Shown: positions 25,295 through 33,837 of the stretch, piece by piece
Layout: every line of letters starts with the position of its first letter
How positions within the stretch are numbered: the first letter of the stretch is position 1
Assembly: GCA_016125075.1 (NCBI GenBank)
Contig: WGMO01000019.1
Coordinates: forward strand, 62,001-126,000
DNA from: Terrimonas sp.
GTDB taxonomy: Bacteria; Bacteroidota; Bacteroidia; Chitinophagales; Chitinophagaceae
Direction: 5' to 3'
DNA length: 64,000 bases
Program-made: the position numbers and the translations under genes
The notes under the pieces: generated by a model
Seen by the model: only the letters and a program-made list of their open reading frames with translations
Databases searched by the model: none
What the model was told of the DNA's origin: nothing

Positions 25295-28141
25295 ATGCCA
25301 AAAGACACTTCCATCAAATCAGTGCTCATTATCGGTTCAGGACCCATCATTATCGGACAGGCTTGCGAATTTGATTATTCCGGAACGCAGGCAGCCCGAA
25401 GTTTAAAGGAAGAAGGCATCCGGGTGATCCTGATCAACAGTAATCCGGCTACCATCATGACCGACCCGATGATGGCCGACCGGGTATACCTGCTTCCGCT
25501 GAATACCGAAAGTATAGAACAGATATTACAGGAAAATGAGATTGATGCGGTATTGCCCACTATGGGAGGCCAAACTGCGCTGAACCTGGCGAAAGAAGCT
25601 GAAGACCTGGGCTTGTGGAAACAATATAATGTAAGACTGATCGGGGTCGATATCAAAGCGATTGACAAAGCTGAGGACAGGGAAAAATTCCGTCGGTGGA
25701 TGATTGAAATGGGTATAACAGTTGCCCCCGCCAAGACAGCCAATTCATTCCTGGAAGGGAAAGAGTTTGCCCAGGAGATCGGCTTTCCGCTGGTTATCCG
25801 TCCTTCCTTTACCCTGGGTGGTACCGGCGGTGGTTTTGTGCATGATAAAGATGAATTGGATGAAGCCCTGAACAGGGGCCTCCAGGCTTCCCCCATCCAT
25901 GAAGTGCTGGTTGAAAAAGCCGTGCTGGGCTGGAAAGAATTTGAATTAGAACTGCTGAGGGATGCCGCAGACAATGTGTGTATCATCTGTAGTGTGGAAA
26001 ATATTGACCCCATGGGTGTGCATACGGGCGATTCCATCACCGTGGCACCGGCCATGACCTTAAGTGATACGGCCATGCAATTGATGCGGAATACTGCAAT
26101 CAGGATGATGCGTGACCTGGGGAATTTTGCCGGCGGATGTAATGTGCAGTTCGCACTGAACCCGGAAAATGAAGAGATCATCGCCATTGAGATCAACCCG
26201 AGGGTTAGCCGTTCGTCGGCCCTGGCTTCAAAAGCCACCGGTTACCCCATTGCCAAGATTGCCGCAAAACTGGCGATCGGTTATCGTTTGGATGAACTGG
26301 AAAACCAGATCACCAAAACAACTTCGGCTTATTTCGAACCTGCCCTTGATTATGTGATTGTGAAAATACCCCGTTGGAATTTTGATAAATTCAAAGGAGC
26401 CAACGATACCCTTGGTTTACAAATGAAAAGTGTGGGGGAAGTAATGGGTATCGGACGCAGTTTTACCGAAGCCATTCAAAAAGCCTGTCAGAGCCTTGAA
26501 AATAATGCGGTGGGATTGGGTTACTATGGTAAGAGCCTGATGCATGCCGATGAGTTGCAGGAATACATCAAAACGCCAAAGTGGGACCGGATCTTCCGGA
26601 TCAAGGATGCGCTGATGGCGGGTATCTCTGTCAATACCATTTCCAAGGCCACGAACGGCATCGACCGTTGGTTTTTATATGAGATCCAGAAGATTTGTGA
26701 CATTGAAAAAGAAATTGAACAATATAATCTTGACGACCTGCCGCTTCCTTTATTGAAAAAAGCCAAGGTGCATGGTTTCAGCGATGAACAGATCAGCAGG
26801 ATCCTGCAGCATGGCAATGAAGAGGATGTTTATGAAAAAAGAAAGGCAGCCGGTATTACCCGGGTGTATAAGATGGTAGATACCTGTAGCGCGGAATTTG
26901 AAGCCAAGACCCCCTATTTCTATTCCACTTTTGAGGACAATCCCTCAGGTATTACGAGCATCGATTCAAACGAATCGAAGGTTTCAGACAAAAAGAAGGT
27001 CATCGTACTGGGCTCAGGCCCCAACCGTATCGGGCAGGGTATCGAATTTGATTATTGCTGTGTGCATGGTTTACTGGCCCTTGAAGAATGCGGATATGAG
27101 GCGATCATGGTGAATTGCAACCCGGAAACCGTTTCCACTGATTTCGATATGGCAGACAAACTGTATTTCGAACCTGTTTACTGGGAACATATCCGGGAAA
27201 TTATTGAACACGAAAAACCTGAGGGGGTGATCGTTCAGCTGGGGGGCCAAACCGCTTTGAAACTGGCGGAAAAACTCCACGAGAAAGGAATCAGGATCAT
27301 CGGCACTTCGTATGATAGTATGGATATCGCGGAAGACCGTGGCCGGTTCAGCGATATGCTCAAGGAATTGGGCATCCCTTATCCCGATTATGGAACGGCC
27401 TATGATGTGGATGAAGCGATTGAGGTGGCTAATAAAGTAGGGTACCCCGTATTGGTGAGACCTTCTTATGTATTGGGAGGTCAAAGAATGCGGATCGTAT
27501 TGAATGATGATGAAGTTGAAAAAGCTGTTATCAGCTTATTAAAACATATACCCGGCAACAAGATCCTGGTGGATCATTTTCTGGACCGTTGCCAGGAAGC
27601 CGAGATTGACGCCATTTGCGACGGGGAGAAATTTCATGTGATGGGCATCATGGAACACATAGAGCCCGCAGGAATCCATAGCGGCGACAGCAATGCCGTA
27701 TTACCGGCTTTCAACCTCACCCCGCTGGAGATTCAGGACATGGTGGACTATGCCAAAAAAATCGCCCTTGAACTTAAAGTGAAAGGACTGATCAATATCC
27801 AGTTTGCCATCAAGGAAGGAAAAGTTTTTGTGATCGAAGCGAATCCAAGGGCTTCCCGAACAACTCCTTTTATTGCCAAAGCCTACCAGAAACCCTACCT
27901 GAATTACGCGACAAAAGTCATGTTGGGTGCCATGAAAGTGGAAGATATCCCGGAAGAGAAATTCCTGGATGGTTTTGCGATCAAAGAACCCGTATTCAGT
28001 TTCAATAAGTTTCCGAATGTGAATAAGGAACTGGGACCGGAAATGAAATCCACCGGGGAAGCGATCCGGTTTATCAAAAACCTGCGAGATCCTTATTTCA
28101 GGCAATTGTACAAGGACAGGAGTATGTACCTGAGCAAGTAA
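25295..28141 (+). CDS. carB: Carbamoyl-phosphate synthase large subunit, without MGS regulatory domain
   Basis: Makes carbamoyl phosphate from ammonia (supplied by CarA), bicarbonate and 2 ATP for arginine and pyrimidine synthesis. 948 residues. Two ATP-grasp halves are present: the first with LIIGSGPIIIGQACEFDYSG, PSFTLGGTGGGF and AIEINPRVSRSSALASKATG; the second with VLGSGPNRIGQGIEFDYCC, RPSYVLGGQRM and VIEANPRASRTTPFIAKA. Other CarB proteins have about 1070 residues and end in an MGS-like domain that binds UMP, IMP or ornithine. Here the chain stops soon after LGPEMKSTGEA, so that domain is absent. carA is not in the window. Confidence 0.96.
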   Translation: MPKDTSIKSVLIIGSGPIIIGQACEFDYSGTQAARSLKEEGIRVILINSNPATIMTDPMMADRVYLLPLNTESIEQILQENEIDAVLPTMGGQTALNLAKEAEDLGLWKQYNVRLIGVDIKAIDKAEDREKFRRWMIEMGITVAPAKTANSFLEGKEFAQEIGFPLVIRPSFTLGGTGGGFVHDKDELDEALNRGLQASPIHEVLVEKAVLGWKEFELELLRDAADNVCIICSVENIDPMGVHTGDSITVAPAMTLSDTAMQLMRNTAIRMMRDLGNFAGGCNVQFALNPENEEIIAIEINPRVSRSSALASKATGYPIAKIAAKLAIGYRLDELENQITKTTSAYFEPALDYVIVKIPRWNFDKFKGANDTLGLQMKSVGEVMGIGRSFTEAIQKACQSLENNAVGLGYYGKSLMHADELQEYIKTPKWDRIFRIKDALMAGISVNTISKATNGIDRWFLYEIQKICDIEKEIEQYNLDDLPLPLLKKAKVHGFSDEQISRILQHGNEEDVYEKRKAAGITRVYKMVDTCSAEFEAKTPYFYSTFEDNPSGITSIDSNESKVSDKKKVIVLGSGPNRIGQGIEFDYCCVHGLLALEECGYEAIMVNCNPETVSTDFDMADKLYFEPVYWEHIREIIEHEKPEGVIVQLGGQTALKLAEKLHEKGIRIIGTSYDSMDIAEDRGRFSDMLKELGIPYPDYGTAYDVDEAIEVANKVGYPVLVRPSYVLGGQRMRIVLNDDEVEKAVISLLKHIPGNKILVDHFLDRCQEAEIDAICDGEKFHVMGIMEHIEPAGIHSGDSNAVLPAFNLTPLEIQDMVDYAKKIALELKVKGLINIQFAIKEGKVFVIEANPRASRTTPFIAKAYQKPYLNYATKVMLGAMKVEDIPEEKFLDGFAIKEPVFSFNKFPNVNKELGPEMKSTGEAIRFIKNLRDPYFRQLYKDRSMYLSK

Positions 28142-28153
28142 ATCGGTTAGCGC

Positions 28154-28813
28154 CTACACTTCCACGATGCCATTTTTAATGGCATACATGACCAGTCCGA
28201 CCCGGCTATGCACTTTCAGTTTACTGAACAGCGATTGCCGGTAATCGTCGATGGTACGGGGGCTCAGAAACATTTTCCCTGCGATCTCCTTATACGAAAG
28301 TTCCGTACAGGTCCACCGCAGGAATTCCCTTTCTTTTTCATTGAGTACTACCATGGCCTCAACACTGCCGGCATCATTGTGCAGCCCGCTCACCAGTTTT
28401 CCTGATACGTATTCGGAGAGGTACACGCTTTTATTCACAATTGAATCCAGTGCTTTTTGCAATTCCTCGGGATTGGTGTTTTTCAGGAGGTAACCCTTGG
28501 CCCCTAAGCGGAACATTTTGATAATGGTCTTCTCATCACTGAGCATGGATAAGGCAAGGATTCTGATTTGCGGATAATGCTTATGCAGCCAGGCTGTTGT
28601 TTCATAACCATCCATCTCGGGCATATTCACATCCAGCAAAACAATATCGGGTATTTGGTGTTTCAGGATCTCTTCTTTCAGCATTTTGCCATTATCTGCC
28701 TCCATCATTACGAAATAATCCTCAAAGGAATTGACAAGCCTGGCCAGTGCCGCCCTGAGCAGGACATGATCATCAATAATAGCAACCTGTATTTTTTTGT
28801 TCGTTTTTGTCAT
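28154..28813 (-). CDS. NarL/LuxR-family response regulator
   Basis: 219 residues. Receiver domain (about 8-125) with acidic pair D14-D15, phospho-acceptor D61 in IVLLDVNMPEMDGY and the Lys in GYLLKNTNPEE. C-terminal LuxR-type helix-turn-helix (about 150-215): LNEKEREFLRWTCTELSYKE, then MFLSPRTIDDYRQSLFSKL. It is 7 bp downstream of the histidine kinase gene, its obvious partner. Converges with carB (12 bp between stops). Target promoters unknown. Confidence 0.94.
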   Translation of the reverse strand: MTKTNKKIQVAIIDDHVLLRAALARLVNSFEDYFVMMEADNGKMLKEEILKHQIPDIVLLDVNMPEMDGYETTAWLHKHYPQIRILALSMLSDEKTIIKMFRLGAKGYLLKNTNPEELQKALDSIVNKSVYLSEYVSGKLVSGLHNDAGSVEAMVVLNEKEREFLRWTCTELSYKEIAGKMFLSPRTIDDYRQSLFSKLKVHSRVGLVMYAIKNGIVEV

Positions 28814-28820
28814 GGTATGC

Positions 28821-29615
28821 TTATAGCTGCGGAGGCAACTGTATCACAATGCTTGTTCCCAAACCGGGGGTACTTTCCATCTGCATATCGGCGCCAATCA
28901 GTTCTGCCCTGTTGAATAAATTTTTCAGACCCACCCCTTTTGAGGAGGAACCGGATAATTTCTTTGCCGACAAATCAAAACCAACCCCATTATCCCGCAT
29001 GTTCAGTACAAATGTATCATCATCTCCATAAACAAGGCTTACGGATATTTCGCTGGCCCCGGCATGCTTCAGGGTATTATGCAAAAATTCCTGGAAAATC
29101 CTGAAAAGAAAAATTGCCTTTTGCTCTGTAAATTGAAATTCATTTCCTTTTACGGAGAAATTCACGCCCATCAGGCCTGCATTTTTGATCGCAGCCAGTT
29201 CATATTTGATGGAGTCTGTTAGTCCCACTTCTGTAATCCGGTCCGTATGCAGGCTTTTTGTGAGGTTAGAGAGATCTGCGATGGCCTTATTCAATACTTC
29301 CTGTGCATTCTGTGCCAGGGAATAGGAGGGACTATCTTTTTCAATTGAAAGGGCGGCCAAAGTCAGTTTGACAACCGAGAGCATCTGCCCGATATTATCG
29401 TGTAGTTCCTGGGAGATATTTTTGAATGTCTGTTCCTGAATTTCCAACTGGGAGCGGAGCATTTCCTGGTCGTATCTTGATTTCACCATTTCCTTTTCCT
29501 GGCGGTGCCGGCTGCGCTGGTACAGAAAGAGGATCGTCACAATAAACCCAACCAGCAGGAGGCCCAATACCACGCCGATGGTGACTACAAAGTATATTTC
29601 CGGGTCCTTATACAT
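28821..29615 (-). CDS. Membrane-bound sensor histidine kinase (HisKA_3 type)
   Basis: 264 residues. One N-terminal transmembrane segment (about 8-31), a short coiled coil (35-65), the HisKA_3 dimerisation domain with phospho-acceptor His72 in ISQELHDNIGQM, and a HATPase domain (about 165-264) with N box FLHNTLKHAGA, G1 box DNGVGFD and G2 region KGVGLKNLFNRAELIGA. It has no extracellular sensor domain, so it may take its signal from the membrane protein gene that overlaps its start by 31 bp. Confidence 0.93.
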   Translation of the reverse strand: MYKDPEIYFVVTIGVVLGLLLVGFIVTILFLYQRSRHRQEKEMVKSRYDQEMLRSQLEIQEQTFKNISQELHDNIGQMLSVVKLTLAALSIEKDSPSYSLAQNAQEVLNKAIADLSNLTKSLHTDRITEVGLTDSIKYELAAIKNAGLMGVNFSVKGNEFQFTEQKAIFLFRIFQEFLHNTLKHAGASEISVSLVYGDDDTFVLNMRDNGVGFDLSAKKLSGSSSKGVGLKNLFNRAELIGADMQMESTPGLGTSIVIQLPPQL

Positions 29616-30235
29616 AAGAATGCAATAGCGAGTAAAGTGTATAAAAAAATATTCAGTATGGTAATGATGTTTTCAAAATTATCAAGCAGGATCGGTGAAA
29701 TATCCACCCATACATTAATAAACGCAAAGAGGGGAAAACTACAACAATAATAAAACAATAAAGCGGTGCAGATCCAGAAGGCAGGATTACGCACCAGGTT
29801 ATCTGATTTTGGCAACTGGAATAGTTCAAAGAAATAATACATGCAGGAGGCCACGACGAGGAGGCAACCTAAAGCATAAGTATTCGTATGAAACTGATTA
29901 ACTCCTTGAAAAAAAACATAATTCAAAATAAATATCAATGCATATATCACAATCACTAGCCGTAATAATTGTTTAATTCTCTTTTTTCGAATTATTAAAC
30001 TAATTATAAATAGATAATAACAAAATTCTATCAGTATGAACACATTATAAATTGTTATATTATTTCTTCCCAAAGAACCTAAATATGATCCAAGGCATTC
30101 AATAATAACAGAACCAAATAAAAAAAAAGGAAATGACTTTAGATATCTGTACTCCTCTTTGGAATTTCTAAATACAGTCAGGCTTATCAGGAAACAAGTA
30201 ACAATAAAATAAATATAAACAGGTAAAAAAGACAA
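29585..30235 (-). CDS. Multi-pass membrane protein of unknown function
   Basis: 216 residues with about six transmembrane helices, judged from hydrophobic stretches (near residues 5-20, 35-52, 64-81, 90-108, 120-137, 150-170 and 188-209; one of these may be re-entrant). I recognise no family. Its 3' end overlaps the kinase gene by 31 bp (29585-29615), so the two are translationally coupled, and it is a candidate sensor for the kinase. Codon use is AT-rich compared with its neighbours: most of 29640-30240 is visibly richer in A and T. Confidence 0.8.
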   Translation of the reverse strand: MSFLPVYIYFIVTCFLISLTVFRNSKEEYRYLKSFPFFLFGSVIIECLGSYLGSLGRNNITIYNVFILIEFCYYLFIISLIIRKKRIKQLLRLVIVIYALIFILNYVFFQGVNQFHTNTYALGCLLVVASCMYYFFELFQLPKSDNLVRNPAFWICTALLFYYCCSFPLFAFINVWVDISPILLDNFENIITILNIFLYTLLAIAFLCIRTRKYTL

Positions 30236-30271
30236 ATTGATAAATTAGATTTAAAATTAGATTATAAAAAC

Positions 30272-30294
30272 AAAAACCCCCTTGTTAAGGGGGT
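30272..30294 (-). terminator. Intrinsic terminator of the gene at 30320-30802
   Basis: Stem ACCCCCTT / AAGGGGGT (30276-30283, 30287-30294), loop of 3, followed on the minus strand by TTTTG and more T. It lies between the unknown 160-residue gene and the membrane protein gene, so these are probably separate transcripts. Confidence 0.8.
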
Positions 30295-30319
30295 AGTATT
30301 TAGTTTTTTTTAATCCTCA

Positions 30320-30802
30320 TTAAATTATTGCCATCCCATCTTCTCCCTTATCGACCAATAAAATACCAATCTCATCAAAACCACCGCCATCATGTGTGGT
30401 ACAGAAAGGAGGGCAAAGTCTTCCTGTATTATATGCCAGGATCGTATTCCCGGATTTTGACTGGATATAAAGATCTTTGTTGACTTCCCCATTGGGTGTC
30501 TCTTTGCATTTTGTGGCAACGAGTACGATTGTCTGTCTGCCTGCGTAGAGGGGTACTTCTGCCTGTTCTTTGTCATAAGCCCCAAAATACATCCTCACCC
30601 CGTCGCCGCCTTCCCTCCTGACTTTTTGCAGGAAGTCCTCCAATTCTTCAACACTGTACCAAACGCTCAGGGAGTCTTCCTTTCCAAGTCGTTTTGAATT
30701 ATGCACCCATCTTTCCTGTTTGTAATTTTTTATGGCCGCATCAACATGTTCGGTATTCACAAACTTTCCTGCTTTTACTGATTTTTTTTCAATTGTAGAC
30801 AT
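30320..30802 (-). CDS. Small cytosolic protein of unknown function
   Basis: 160 residues with no signal peptide and no membrane segment. Parts: a charged N-terminus, a helical part with NYKQERWVHNSKRLGKEDSL and VWYSVEELEDFLQKVRREGG, a beta part (GVRMYFGAY, RQTIVLVATK), and a C-terminus with two close Cys in LCPPFCTTHDGGGFDEIG. The C-P-P-F-C pair and His could bind a metal, but this is inference. I recall similar uncharacterised proteins in Sphingobacteria and Chitinophagaceae, often in several copies, but cannot confirm this here. It stands next to the signalling cluster and opposite a region with phased repeats. Confidence 0.75.
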   Translation of the reverse strand: MSTIEKKSVKAGKFVNTEHVDAAIKNYKQERWVHNSKRLGKEDSLSVWYSVEELEDFLQKVRREGGDGVRMYFGAYDKEQAEVPLYAGRQTIVLVATKCKETPNGEVNKDLYIQSKSGNTILAYNTGRLCPPFCTTHDGGGFDEIGILLVDKGEDGMAII

Positions 30803-30966
30803 AGCTTTATGTTTTAAGTGGTAAGAGAATTTAAATCCTGATTAAAGCTATCAAGACATTGACTACAAAGCGGGAAACAAGCGTATGTTTATCAATGAAT
30901 TATGAATTATATATATTTATAACATAAAGATTATCAATTAATAATGATTAAATTATGATACATAAA

Positions 30967-31023
30967 CCGTAAAAAAATTGAAAAAATACCGTAAAAAAAT
31001 GATACTATTTCCCGTTAAAAAAT
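30967..31023 (+). repeat. Three direct repeats CCGT(A/T)AAAAAAT, 22-23 bp apart
   Basis: CCGTAAAAAAAT at 30967-30978 and 30989-31000, and CCGTTAAAAAAT at 31012-31023. Start-to-start distances are 22 and 23 bp, close to two turns of DNA, so all copies face the same side. A further CCGT at 31026 starts a less similar copy. The A-tracts, with another A6 at 30981-30986, should bend the DNA. Confidence 0.8.
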
Positions 31024-31029
31024 ACCCGT

Positions 31030-31060
31030 TTTAAGGGTATATAAAAATGCTGTACCTTTT
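31030..31060 (+). promoter_or_regulatory. Candidate promoter of the DinB gene
   Basis: TTTA (31030-31033), 19 bases, TACCTTTT (31053-31060): each box is one base off TTTG and TAnnTTTG, and the spacing is right. Start would be near 31067. The repeats at 30967-31023 lie directly upstream, where an activator would bind. Confidence 0.4.
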
Positions 31061-31104
31061 CAATGGAAGAAATATTCCTGATGCCCCGAATATTTTCCTG
31101 CAAA

Positions 31105-31599
31105 ATGGCCGGCTTAAACGAAACAAGACATATCGCCAACAGCTTCAAAGATATTCTGGAAGGAGAACCCTGGTACGGGAAACCGGTATATACTATCCTG
31201 GAAGAAGTGGAAGAAACCAGCGCAGAAAAGACGATCAACCCAGGTGACCACACCATGATGGACCTGTTACGCCATATGATCAGTTGGGCGGGTTTTACCC
31301 TCAGCCTGCTCCGGCAGGATAAGGAAAAAGCTGCGGCCTATGAGACCCTTGACTGGGAAAAAACCGGGGAGTCCCAAACGCGATGGGCGGATGCCCTCCG
31401 GCAATTCAAAGACATACATCATGCCATCATACAGGACATTACTACACGGGAAAATGATGATTTCCTGAACGATATAGCTCCCCTGCGTACTTATTCTTTC
31501 CGCTACCTGTTACAGGGCCTGCTGCAGCATAATATCTACCACGCCGGTCAGATCGCTTTTATCCATAAATCACTCTCCCACCGTTCTTCAGCTCAGTAA
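31105..31599 (+). CDS. DinB-family protein
   Basis: 164 residues from the ATG at 31105 (MAGLNETRHIANSFKDI); the frame opens 14 codons earlier at 31063 but the shorter start fits the family. Four-helix DinB/YfiT fold with three candidate metal-binding His: one in LLRHMISWAGF (about residue 53) and two in GLLQHNIYHAGQIAF (about 145 and 149). Family members are metal-dependent thiol transferases or hydrolases, many untested. Stands alone on the + strand, downstream of the repeat region. Confidence 0.82.
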   Translation: MAGLNETRHIANSFKDILEGEPWYGKPVYTILEEVEETSAEKTINPGDHTMMDLLRHMISWAGFTLSLLRQDKEKAAAYETLDWEKTGESQTRWADALRQFKDIHHAIIQDITTRENDDFLNDIAPLRTYSFRYLLQGLLQHNIYHAGQIAFIHKSLSHRSSAQ

Positions 31600-31710
31600 C
31601 ATTCAACTTGGCACCGGCATGTTCTATTACCTGCTGTTTTAAAATACCACTAATTGGTGATTGTCTACCGGCATAAAGAGGTTTAAATTGATGATGATCA
31701 CCATATCGAA

Positions 31711-33786
31711 ATGATTTTCCTGAAGAAAGCCCCGTTCCTTAAACTGATCATACCTTTTATTGCCGGCATTATCCTGCAATCGGCATTTTCATTTACGCCC
31801 GGTTTTCTTCTCCTCTTTATCGGAACTGCTATTTTAATAATCCTGCTGTTTCCTTATCTATCGATTCAGGAACGATTCTCCCTGCATCCATGGGTCGGCC
31901 TGGTCATCCTGTTCCTCATGACCGCCACTGGCTCAGTATCCTTTTACCTCAATGATATCCGGAATGATAAAAACTGGTTTGCCAAACACTACCCCGCCTA
32001 TTCAACGGTAATGGCGAGGATTGATGAACCCATTTCCGAAAAAGAAAGGTCTTTCAGGGCCATTGCCACTGTAACCGGATTGGAGGGACAGGGTTCACAG
32101 ATCAACACAAAGGGAAAGATGATCATTTATTTTAAAAAGGACAGTGCACTAAAAGACCTGGATGTGGGTATCAGGATCATCTGCAGAAAACTGCTTCAGC
32201 CCATCAGCAATTCCGGGAATCCCGGTGGATTTGACTATCAACGTTATGCCCTATCCAGGGCTATCTCCCACCAGGTATACCTGGCCCCTGGCGAATTTTT
32301 GCTGCTTCCCGCCAACAACAGAAATTCCTTCAAAGCATGGCTTTTCCAGATCAGAAAAAAACTGATTGGTATCATCAGGCGGTTTATCCCCGGTGAAAAA
32401 GAACAGGGATTTGCCTCCGCTATTTTGATTGGCTATAAAGATGACCTTGACAAACAAGTCCTCCAATCATATGCCAATACCGGGGTCATTCATATCCTGG
32501 CGATCTCCGGCCTTCATCTTGGTATCATCTACGGATTGCTGGTTCTGTTGCTGAAACCCCTCTTCCGTTTTAAAAGGTCTAATTGGATCAGGGCGATCCT
32601 GATCATCCTTGTATTATGGATATTTTGTCTTTTGGCAGGAGGGGCCGCATCGGTCACAAGGTCAGCAGTGATGTTCAGCTGTATTGTTCTCGGAGAGACA
32701 CTGAACAGGAAAGCTTCGATTTATAATACGCTTGCATTTTCAGCCTTTCTGCTGCTATGCTATAACCCATTTTGGTTATGGGAGGCCGGGTTCCAGTTGT
32801 CCTATGCCGCAGTGTTAAGTATCGTTATCTTTTCCCGGCCTGTCTATCAGCTTTTCTTTATCAGGAACAAGATCCTGGATTTTTTCTGGAAACTCAGCGT
32901 GGTGAGTTTTTCCGCCCAAATATTAACACTACCACTCTGTATTTTTCATTTTCACCAGATCCCGGTTTATTTCCTGGTCAGTAATATCATTGCCGTACCC
33001 CTTGCCGGTTTCATCCTGACAAGCGGAATATGGTTATTTGCAATAGCCCCGTTCAGTATGCTGGCAATTCCATCCGGCAAGATCATTTCTTTTTTCATCC
33101 GCCTGATGAATGCCTGGATAGAAAGAGTCGAAGCACTGCCATTTGCAGTTTGGAAAGGGCTGGAGATAAATTTAATGCAAACCCTATTATTGTTTCTTTT
33201 TGCAGGCGGTACCGGCTACTGGTTGCTGTCAAAAAATAAAAAAGGCTTAGCCCTGGCCCTGGGGGCAGTCTTCTCATTCACAGTTATCAGAGCCCAATCC
33301 TTTTTCCTACATGCAACACAAAAAAAGATCATCGTATATAATGTGCCCCAGTACAGTGCCATTGACTTCTTAAGCGGGAACCAATACCGCTTCGTGGGGG
33401 ATTCTTCGTTCCGGACAAAAAATCTTTCCCTTAATGCCTATATTCAACCCTGCCGTAATCTGAACAGGGTTGGCCGGCCTGTTGCAGGGATACCCTTCAA
33501 TAGTAATGGTTGCCTGCAATTTTATGGTAAGAAAGTGCTGATCATGAACACACCGGGAAATTACCGGTCAGCCAGGAAGAAGGAAAGAATAGACCTTATT
33601 ATTGTTTCTAAAAATACCATCTCTGACATTTACACAATTCTCCGGAATTTCGAAATCGGAATGGTGGTATTTGACAGCTCAACCCCGTACCGGAAGCTGA
33701 ATGCATGGAAAAAAGCCTGCGATTCACTGCAGGTCCATTACCATAGCGTACCTGAAAAAGGGGCTTTTGTGATGAACCTGAATTAG
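31711..33786 (+). CDS. comEC: ComEC/Rec2-family membrane protein without the metallo-beta-lactamase domain
   Basis: 691 residues. N-terminal DUF4131-type region (about 1-190) with three transmembrane segments, then the Competence channel domain (about 230-500) with the signature HILAISGLHLGIIYGLLVL. It should form the inner-membrane DNA channel of natural transformation. Gram-positive ComEC has a third, metallo-beta-lactamase nuclease domain; here residues 540-691 contain no HxHxDH motif and only a short beta-rich remnant (IDLIIVSKNTISDIYTI, VVFDSSTPYRKL). Short Bacteroidota ComEC proteins look like this (from memory). It is followed after 51 bp by purH with its own promoter. Confidence 0.88.
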   Translation: MIFLKKAPFLKLIIPFIAGIILQSAFSFTPGFLLLFIGTAILIILLFPYLSIQERFSLHPWVGLVILFLMTATGSVSFYLNDIRNDKNWFAKHYPAYSTVMARIDEPISEKERSFRAIATVTGLEGQGSQINTKGKMIIYFKKDSALKDLDVGIRIICRKLLQPISNSGNPGGFDYQRYALSRAISHQVYLAPGEFLLLPANNRNSFKAWLFQIRKKLIGIIRRFIPGEKEQGFASAILIGYKDDLDKQVLQSYANTGVIHILAISGLHLGIIYGLLVLLLKPLFRFKRSNWIRAILIILVLWIFCLLAGGAASVTRSAVMFSCIVLGETLNRKASIYNTLAFSAFLLLCYNPFWLWEAGFQLSYAAVLSIVIFSRPVYQLFFIRNKILDFFWKLSVVSFSAQILTLPLCIFHFHQIPVYFLVSNIIAVPLAGFILTSGIWLFAIAPFSMLAIPSGKIISFFIRLMNAWIERVEALPFAVWKGLEINLMQTLLLFLFAGGTGYWLLSKNKKGLALALGAVFSFTVIRAQSFFLHATQKKIIVYNVPQYSAIDFLSGNQYRFVGDSSFRTKNLSLNAYIQPCRNLNRVGRPVAGIPFNSNGCLQFYGKKVLIMNTPGNYRSARKKERIDLIIVSKNTISDIYTILRNFEIGMVVFDSSTPYRKLNAWKKACDSLQVHYHSVPEKGAFVMNLN

Positions 33787-33796
33787 GCTAATTTTG
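33766..33796 (+). promoter_or_regulatory. Promoter of purH
   Basis: TTTG (33766-33769), exactly 19 bases, TAATTTTG (33789-33796). Both boxes match the Bacteroidota consensus. It begins inside the end of comEC and predicts transcription from about 33803, 35 bases before the purH ATG. Confidence 0.8.
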
Positions 33797-33837
33797 CGCC
33801 TTCTTTAGCAAACAGCCTGCCTCAACTATTTACAACT

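Larger units (their letters stand above)
30803..31104. other. Divergent intergenic region with phased A-tract repeats, 302 bp
   Basis: Between the unknown 160-residue gene (-) and the DinB gene (+). Very AT-rich. It contains three near-identical 12-base repeats (see 30967-31023), a tandem GAATTAT pair near 30900, an inverted repeat TACCC / GGGTA (31023-31039) and a promoter-like pair for DinB (31030-31060). No RNA gene is visible. Confidence 0.7.
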
